Below are positions 5,580-10,163 of a DNA stretch of 10,163 nucleotides, in pieces (position 1 is the first letter of the stretch; the number at the start of each line of letters is the position of its first letter). The notes beneath the pieces are model-generated. The model did not search any database. It was not told the DNA's origin and saw only the letters and a list, made by a program, of their open reading frames with translations. The DNA is from Thermoleophilia bacterium (GTDB taxonomy: Bacteria; Actinomycetota; Thermoleophilia; Miltoncostaeales; Miltoncostaeaceae), in assembly GCA_017882555.1 (NCBI GenBank), contig JADGPH010000006.1, forward strand, positions 1 through 10,163. The letters are read 5' to 3'. The position numbers and the translations under genes were made by a program.

Positions 5580-7543
5580 CCGCGGCCCAGGTGCACGTTA
5601 GGGACCGCGCCGATCGGGGGCGACGGAGTTTGGGTCGTCGAGGTTGAGGTGGTGTTCGTCGTCGGTTGCGGTCCGAGGCTGACCGTGAATCGCACGGTCT
5701 TCCCCTGCGCCAATCTGGTTCCGACCGCCGGGTCCTGACTCACTACGGTTCCCGCTGTCGCGGCGTTGTATGCGGTTTCCGCGACGGGAACGAATCCGGC
5801 GGCGTTGAGGGTCGCCGACGCGGTCGCACTCGTGAACCCGATAACGCTCGGTACCTGTGCGGTGGCCGGTCCGCTGCTGACCGTCAGATCGACGCTCGAT
5901 CCCGCCTGGGCCGCGGTGCCCGCAGTCATGCTCTGGGAGATCACGAGCCCTGTCGCGATGGTCTGGCTGGGTTGGTTGGTGACCGTCCCGACGCTCAGTC
6001 CGGCGGCCTGGAGGAGTGCGGTCGCGTTCGAGAGTCGTTTGCCGACCACGTTCGGCACCGAGGTACCCGAACTGACGGTAATCGACACCGACTGCTGGGG
6101 TGCGAGTTGGGTCGATGCCCCGGGGTTCTGGGAGATCACATAGCCCGACGAGACCGTCGCACTGCTGCCCGTGACCACCCTCACCGCGAATCCGGCGTTC
6201 TGCAGTCGGTTGGTGGCCGCGGCCTGCGAGAGCCCGACGACACTTGGGACGGTTGCCGTCTTGGGTCCCGCACCGACCTCAAGGGTGATCGAGCTGCCCT
6301 TTGCGACCGATTGACCCCCCGCCGGAGTGGTGCCGACGGCCAGCCCCTTGTTGGCCACGGTGCTCGGCACATTCTTCGGGACCACAACCAGTCCGAGCCC
6401 AGTCAATTCGGCCTGAGCGGCACCAACGGATTGACCGGCGATGTCGTTGGGGACCGTGATGGAGTTGCCAGACCCCCCGAAGTGCCCGACCAGCAACACG
6501 GCCGCGAGCGCCAGGATGCCAAGCGCGGCGATGATCCCGATGACGATCATGGTGCCGCGATTGCGGCGCTTCTTGGGAGCGGCCGGAGCGCCTGCGGCCA
6601 CCGTCGGCTGTGCCGAGGCCGGGGTCATCGAGGGCATGACCGTGGTCGCGGCGGCGCCCTGGGGGGCCCATGCGCCGAGCACCATGGTGTGTTGTCCGGT
6701 GCTCGAGGGATCGATCTGCCTGCGAACCGCGTCGAGGGCCGCCGAGAACTCTTCTGCGGTGCGGTAGCGCTCGGAGGGCCGTTTGGACAGCGCCGTGAGC
6801 ACCACCTGCTCCAGCGCCGGAGGAATGCCCGGCTCGTAGACCCGCGGTGGTACGGGCGGTTCGCTGATCTGCTTCATGGCGACGACCACCGGTCGGTCGC
6901 CGTCGAACGGCACCCGACCGGTCAGCATCTCGTACAACACGATGCCCGCCGAGTAGCAGTCGCTGGCGCTGGTGAGCTCTCCGCCGTGAGCCTGTTCGGG
7001 TGACAGGTATTGCGCGGTTCCGATCACCGATCCGGCTTCGGTCATCTCGGATTCCACGCCGGCGCGGGCAATGCCGAAGTCGGTGACCTTCAACAGGCCG
7101 TCGCTTGCCAGCATCACGTTTTGGGGCTTGATATCGCGGTGGATGACATCGTGTCGATGGGCGGCCGTCAGTGCCGCCAGGATCTGCTGGGCGTTGTCGA
7201 TGGCCTCCAGCGGCGGCAGCGCGCCGCGCCTGCGGATCACTGACTTCAGGTCGGGGCCGCTCAGGTACTCCATCACGATGAAATAGGTGCCGTCGGTCTC
7301 ACCGCGGTCGAACACTTGGACGATGTTGCGATGGTTGAGCTGGGCGGCGGCGGATGCCTCGCGGCGGAATCGTTCGACGAACGCGGGATCGGCGGAGTAG
7401 CGGTCGGCGAGCACCTTGACGGCCACGTCGCGGCCGAGGTGCGGGTCGTGGGCGCGATAGACGTTCGCCATCCCCCCACTGCCGAGCAGCTCGATGATCT
7501 CGTAGCGCCCACCGATGATCTCGCCCGGCCGGAATTCAGCCAC
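5576..7543 (-). CDS. pknB: PknB-type transmembrane Ser/Thr protein kinase with four PASTA domains
   Basis: A 655-residue membrane kinase. The cytoplasmic catalytic domain (about 13-272) has GSGGMANVY (21-29), K43 in AVKV, E62, HRDIKPQN (135-142, catalytic D137) and DFG (155-157). The activation loop is MTEAGSVIGT followed by AQYLSPEQ. A juxtamembrane linker (about 280-325) is rich in Ala, Pro and Thr; KKRRNR (324-329) precedes one transmembrane helix (331-354). Outside lie four PASTA repeats at about 361-425, 430-493, 495-557 and 563-623, then a Thr/Ser-rich tail. PASTA domains bind muropeptides or lipid II, and such kinases tune peptidoglycan synthesis and division. GTG 7543 is the start because AAGGAG sits six bases upstream and the kinase fold begins 13 residues later; it shares one base with the pbpA stop. 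Of the two activation-loop Thr of M. tuberculosis PknB (T171, T173), only the first seems kept (T168; A170 at the second). There is no pknA homologue beside it. Confidence 0.95.
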   Translation of the reverse strand: MAEFRPGEIIGGRYEIIELLGSGGMANVYRAHDPHLGRDVAVKVLADRYSADPAFVERFRREASAAAQLNHRNIVQVFDRGETDGTYFIVMEYLSGPDLKSVIRRRGALPPLEAIDNAQQILAALTAAHRHDVIHRDIKPQNVMLASDGLLKVTDFGIARAGVESEMTEAGSVIGTAQYLSPEQAHGGELTSASDCYSAGIVLYEMLTGRVPFDGDRPVVVAMKQISEPPVPPRVYEPGIPPALEQVVLTALSKRPSERYRTAEEFSAALDAVRRQIDPSSTGQHTMVLGAWAPQGAAATTVMPSMTPASAQPTVAAGAPAAPKKRRNRGTMIVIGIIAALGILALAAVLLVGHFGGSGNSITVPNDIAGQSVGAAQAELTGLGLVVVPKNVPSTVANKGLAVGTTPAGGQSVAKGSSITLEVGAGPKTATVPSVVGLSQAAATNRLQNAGFAVRVVTGSSATVSSGYVISQNPGASTQLAPQQSVSITVSSGTSVPNVVGKRLSNATALLQAAGLSVGTVTNQPSQTIATGLVISQSMTAGTAAQAGSSVDLTVSSGPATAQVPSVIGFTSATASATLNAAGFVPVAETAYNAATAGTVVSQDPAVGTRLAQGKTVRFTVSLGPQPTTNTTSTSTTQTPSPPIGAVPNVHLGRG

Positions 7544-8979
7544 TATTGGCTCCTTGAGATGATCGACTGCATTACGGCGCGTGCGATTGGGGCGGCCACG
7601 ACGCCTCCCTGGCTGGAGGAGTTCTCGATCACGACGGCGACGGCCACCGTGGGTGCTTGCGACGGGGCAAAACCGATGAACCACGCGTCACTGAGCCCCC
7701 CCGATGAGGTTTCCGCGGTGCCGGTCTTGCCGGCGACGTCGATTCCCGCCAGTGCGGCGGCTGTTCCTGTGCCTTCTTGGACCACGTCGCGCATCATGGC
7801 GGTTACCTGGGCTGCGATTGCCGGTGATGTTGCTTGGGAGTACGTGGTCGGGTGATGTGTGAAGACAACCGATCCGTGGGAGTCAACCACGCTTTGCACA
7901 AGATACGGGGTCATGATCGCGCCTTGGTTGGCGATCCCTGCTGCGACCATCGCATTTTGGAGCGGGGTGACCAGGAGCTGTTCTTGGCCGATGGCAATGC
8001 GCGCGGTGTCCTCGCCGGGCTGGTTGTTGGCCAGGATGGAATTCCCCTTGCCGATCCGGCCCGACGGCACGACCATGCCCGGCGGCAGGTCGACCGATGG
8101 GGCGCGTCCCACGCCGAAGGCGGTCATCATTGCCCCCAGGCGCTGGGCTTTGAGGGCGAGGCCAATCTTGGCAAAGGTCGTGTTGATCGAGCGGGTCAGC
8201 GCAAGGGTGAGCGAGTTTGGCCCGAACTTCTCGTTGGCGAAGTTGTGCAGCGGCAGTCCCGAGGCCATGACGGTGCCGGTGTCATCGAACATGCTTTGCG
8301 GGGTGTAGAGGCCGCTTTCCAGCGCCGCCGTCGCGGTGACGACCTTGAAGGTGGACCCCGGTGGATAGCCCTTTTGGACCGCCCGGTTGATGAGGGGCCC
8401 GCCGTGCACTCGCAGGATTGAGGAAAAGTGGTTGGCGACTTGCCCGAGATCAAAGTTGGGTGCCGAGGCCATCACGAGCACGGCGCCGGTGCGGGGATCG
8501 AGGGCGACGACCGCGCCACGCTGGCCGGACAGCATCTTGTTGGCAACGGCCTGGGCCGCGGGGACGAGCGTCGTGTGCACGGCGGCGCCGCGTTTGGCGC
8601 GCAGGCCGAGGCGGACGAGCAGCGACTCGGCCCCGTAGTCACCGGTCAGGGAGGAGTTCTGGCTCTGCTCGAGGCCGGTCATGCCCTGGGTGACGTTCGC
8701 GTAGCCGATCGTCTGCGGCGCCAGGGTTCCCTGGGGGTAGGTGCGCTGGTAGACGACCTGCCCGTTCTGGTTGGTGCCCGGGCTGACCGCGAGCGGTGTG
8801 CCATCGGCGGCCACGATCGCCCCTCGGGCGATCAGGAGCGTGCGCTGGGTCGTTTGCGGGTTCCCCGCACGGTTGTTGAGGGCCCTGGCATGGATGACCT
8901 GCCAGTAGCCGAGCCCCAGCGTCAGTAGGACAAACCCACCTGCGAGGACCCAGTACAGGCGGCTGATCGACCTATTCAC
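7543..8979 (-). CDS. pbpA: Class B penicillin-binding protein (PbpA-type transpeptidase)
   Basis: A 478-residue monofunctional DD-transpeptidase that cross-links peptidoglycan outside the membrane and is expected to work with the RodA/FtsW polymerase encoded just upstream. A membrane anchor (about residues 7-25, YWVLAGGFVLLTLGLGYW) is followed by a short non-catalytic region containing RGAIVAADGTPLA and the YPQG...IGYA...GLE stretch typical of actinobacterial PbpA. The catalytic domain carries S209-T-F-K212 (PPGSTFK, nucleophile S209), S264-I-N266 and K418-T-G (VAGKTGTAE). The length matches M. tuberculosis PbpA (about 490 residues), which also lacks the large N-terminal module of PBP2/PBP3. 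GTG 8979 is chosen because GGAAGG lies five bases upstream and the anchor starts directly after it; it overlaps the rodA stop by eight bases. An ATG 48 bases upstream (9027) would overlap rodA by 56 bases and adds only a non-hydrophobic extension. The stop TAG shares its last base with the kinase GTG. Confidence 0.94.
   Translation of the reverse strand: MNRSISRLYWVLAGGFVLLTLGLGYWQVIHARALNNRAGNPQTTQRTLLIARGAIVAADGTPLAVSPGTNQNGQVVYQRTYPQGTLAPQTIGYANVTQGMTGLEQSQNSSLTGDYGAESLLVRLGLRAKRGAAVHTTLVPAAQAVANKMLSGQRGAVVALDPRTGAVLVMASAPNFDLGQVANHFSSILRVHGGPLINRAVQKGYPPGSTFKVVTATAALESGLYTPQSMFDDTGTVMASGLPLHNFANEKFGPNSLTLALTRSINTTFAKIGLALKAQRLGAMMTAFGVGRAPSVDLPPGMVVPSGRIGKGNSILANNQPGEDTARIAIGQEQLLVTPLQNAMVAAGIANQGAIMTPYLVQSVVDSHGSVVFTHHPTTYSQATSPAIAAQVTAMMRDVVQEGTGTAAALAGIDVAGKTGTAETSSGGLSDAWFIGFAPSQAPTVAVAVVIENSSSQGGVVAAPIARAVMQSIISRSQ
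7550..7555 (-). promoter_or_regulatory. Ribosome binding site deciding the pknB start
   Basis: The minus strand reads AAGGAG, then six bases (CCAATA), then GTG at 7543. This strong Shine-Dalgarno sequence lies within the last codons of pbpA. It settles the kinase start over an in-frame ATG or GTG about 47 codons upstream, which would place a low-complexity Arg-rich extension inside the pbpA reading frame. Confidence 0.8.
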
Positions 8980-10163
8980 CGACACCTTCCAATGCGAGCA
9001 ATCGCTGCTGTTCGGCGACACGATCACGTCGGGACGCGCGCGGGCGATAGGGCTGGCGGGATCGGTGACTGGTCACGGCAAGCAGCGCGACGATGGCGAA
9101 GTTCGTGACGACGCTCGACCCGCCGTAGCTCATAAACGGCAGTGTGACACCGGTCAGGGGGATGACGCGGATGATGCCGCCGACGATCACGAACGCCTGG
9201 ATGCCAAGGGTTGTGGCCAGGCCGACGGCGAGCAGTTTGGAGAAACCGTCGGGGGCTTCCGCGGCGATCGTCAGGCCCCGGGCCACGAGCACGATAAACA
9301 GGCACAGCAGGGCGACCGCGCCCAAGAAGCCGAGTTCAGCGGCGTAGGCGGTGAAGATAAAATCGGTATCGAGCACGGGAACGACATAGTGGCCGTTGGC
9401 CTGAACGAGGTATCCCTGTCCCCATCCGGGCCCGATCATCCCGGCGTTGGCGAGCGCGTAGAGCGACTGGACGATCTGATATCCCTGGCCCTGCGCATCG
9501 GAAAACGGGTGCAGCCACGTGTCGACACGCGTCTGGACGTGGGGAATTACGGCCCAAACGCCCACCGCGCCCATCGCGAACAGTCCGATGCCGGCCATGA
9601 CATAGGTCGCGCGCCCTGAGGCGATGTACAACATCGCGACGAAGACGCCGAAGTACAACAGGGGCGTTCCGAAGTCGTTGAGCAGGCCGAGGATTCCCAG
9701 GCAGCTCGCCATCACCAGCAGCATCGGTCCGAGCACTTCGATCGGTGGCATGGGAATGCCCAATACGCGACGGGTGGGAATGGCGAGCAGCTCGCGCTTG
9801 TCGCGCAGGTAGCCGGCCAGGAAGACCACCAGTAGCACCTTGGTGAGCTCGCTGGGTTGGAGCGTTTGGCCGCCCGGCAGCCGAATCCACAGTTTCGCGC
9901 CGGAGATGTCGGTGCCGAAGATCACGGTTGCGACCAGCAGCCCGACCGCGGCGACCCCGAACAGATAGCGATACTGCTCGAGCACGTGGTGATCGGGGAT
10001 GAAGATCAGCACGCCGACAAACACGGCGGTTGCGATTGCCAGCCAGAGCACCTGCTCGCGTGCCAGCACGGGGTTGATCCGATACAGGGTGACCATGCCC
10101 AGCGCCGTGAGCACGGCGACGATCGGCAACAGGTATGGGTCCGCGAGCGGTGCCCGCACGCGC
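8972..10163 (-). CDS. rodA: RodA/FtsW-type SEDS peptidoglycan glycosyltransferase (5' truncated)
   Basis: SEDS proteins polymerise lipid II into glycan strands in the membrane, together with a class B PBP. About 397 residues are visible, with roughly ten hydrophobic segments. Signature motifs, counted from the GTG at 10159: WIRLPGGQTLQPSELTK (91-107), NDFGTPLL (161-168), GYQIVQSLYALANAG (226-240), the catalytic-loop aspartate D266 in TDFIF, AAELGFLG (273-280), and the C-terminal RVIPLTGVTLPFMSYGGSS (331-349). The first visible residues, ADPYLLPIVAVL, align with an internal stretch of M. tuberculosis RodA (Rv0017c), about 75 residues in from its start. The frame also stays open to the window edge, so the true start lies outside. 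The basic C-terminal tail (RSRQPYRPRASRRDR) is cytoplasmic. The gene overlaps pbpA by eight bases, consistent with a co-translated SEDS-PBP pair. In related genomes this gene is usually called rodA or ftsW; the pairing with pbpA and pknB favours rodA. Confidence 0.94.
   Translation of the reverse strand, partial: RVRAPLADPYLLPIVAVLTALGMVTLYRINPVLAREQVLWLAIATAVFVGVLIFIPDHHVLEQYRYLFGVAAVGLLVATVIFGTDISGAKLWIRLPGGQTLQPSELTKVLLVVFLAGYLRDKRELLAIPTRRVLGIPMPPIEVLGPMLLVMASCLGILGLLNDFGTPLLYFGVFVAMLYIASGRATYVMAGIGLFAMGAVGVWAVIPHVQTRVDTWLHPFSDAQGQGYQIVQSLYALANAGMIGPGWGQGYLVQANGHYVVPVLDTDFIFTAYAAELGFLGAVALLCLFIVLVARGLTIAAEAPDGFSKLLAVGLATTLGIQAFVIVGGIIRVIPLTGVTLPFMSYGGSSVVTNFAIVALLAVTSHRSRQPYRPRASRRDRVAEQQRLLALEGVGE
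8985..8990 (-). promoter_or_regulatory. Ribosome binding site deciding the pbpA start
   Basis: The minus strand reads GGAAGG, five bases (TGTCG), then GTG at 8979. It lies inside the last codons of rodA and supports the GTG start of pbpA over the ATG at 9027. Confidence 0.65.

Noticed and set aside
5666..7003. Long open frame on the plus strand opposite the kinase
   Set aside because: Its product is Arg/Gly/Asp-rich low complexity without motifs; it is a GC-driven shadow of the PASTA kinase. The same holds for the long minus-strand frame at 136-1230 opposite the first recombinase.
7544..7684. 47-codon N-terminal extension of the kinase
   Set aside because: It is Arg-rich, lies inside the pbpA frame and has no family match, while a strong AAGGAG precedes the GTG at 7543.
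8980..9027. 16-codon N-terminal extension of the penicillin-binding protein
   Set aside because: It would overlap rodA by 56 bases and adds nothing hydrophobic; GGAAGG and the position of the membrane anchor favour GTG 8979.
1..10163. Search for dif, oriC/DnaA boxes, tRNA, rRNA, riboswitch and CRISPR repeats
   Set aside because: None could be recognised by eye; nearly every base is within a protein-coding gene.

Overview
The window is very GC-rich and almost entirely coding: only 14 of 10163 bases (415-417 and 3878-3888) fall outside a called gene. The gene set (RodA/FtsW-type polymerase, PbpA-type class B penicillin-binding protein, PknB-type PASTA kinase, Ddl) and the high GC point to an actinobacterium. 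The lack of a pknA homologue between pbpA and pknB, and a ddl directly after the kinase, suggest a deep-branching class (Thermoleophilia- or Acidimicrobiia-like) rather than Mycobacterium or Streptomyces. The class assignment is inference from memory.

The plus strand (1-2369) carries three genes in one direction. First is the 3' end of a gene whose visible product is a discoidin-like extracytoplasmic domain, of the type found at the C-terminus of actinobacterial MurJ/pseudokinase proteins (Rv3910-like). Two complete Xer-type tyrosine recombinases follow. The first starts 3 bases after the upstream stop; the second overlaps the first in an ATGA, with a perfect GC hairpin just before its start codon. 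Both keep all six catalytic residues, but the first has five extra residues between its catalytic Arg and the following His.

The minus strand (10163 down to 2352) reads as one long operon: rodA/ftsW (5' end outside the window) - pbpA - pknB - ddl - metallophosphoesterase - DUF4190-like membrane protein - lipoprotein. Most junctions overlap (8, 1, 4, 4 and 64 bases; one 11-base gap). RodA and PbpA would form the glycan polymerase/transpeptidase pair, PknB would sense muropeptides or lipid II through four PASTA domains, and Ddl would supply the D-Ala-D-Ala of the stem peptide. The last three genes have no known role here; their position suggests an envelope-related job.

The two gene groups converge and overlap by 18 bases at 2352-2369. 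No promoter, tRNA, rRNA, CRISPR, insertion sequence or convincing terminator was seen. The promoters of both groups must lie outside the window or inside coding sequence.
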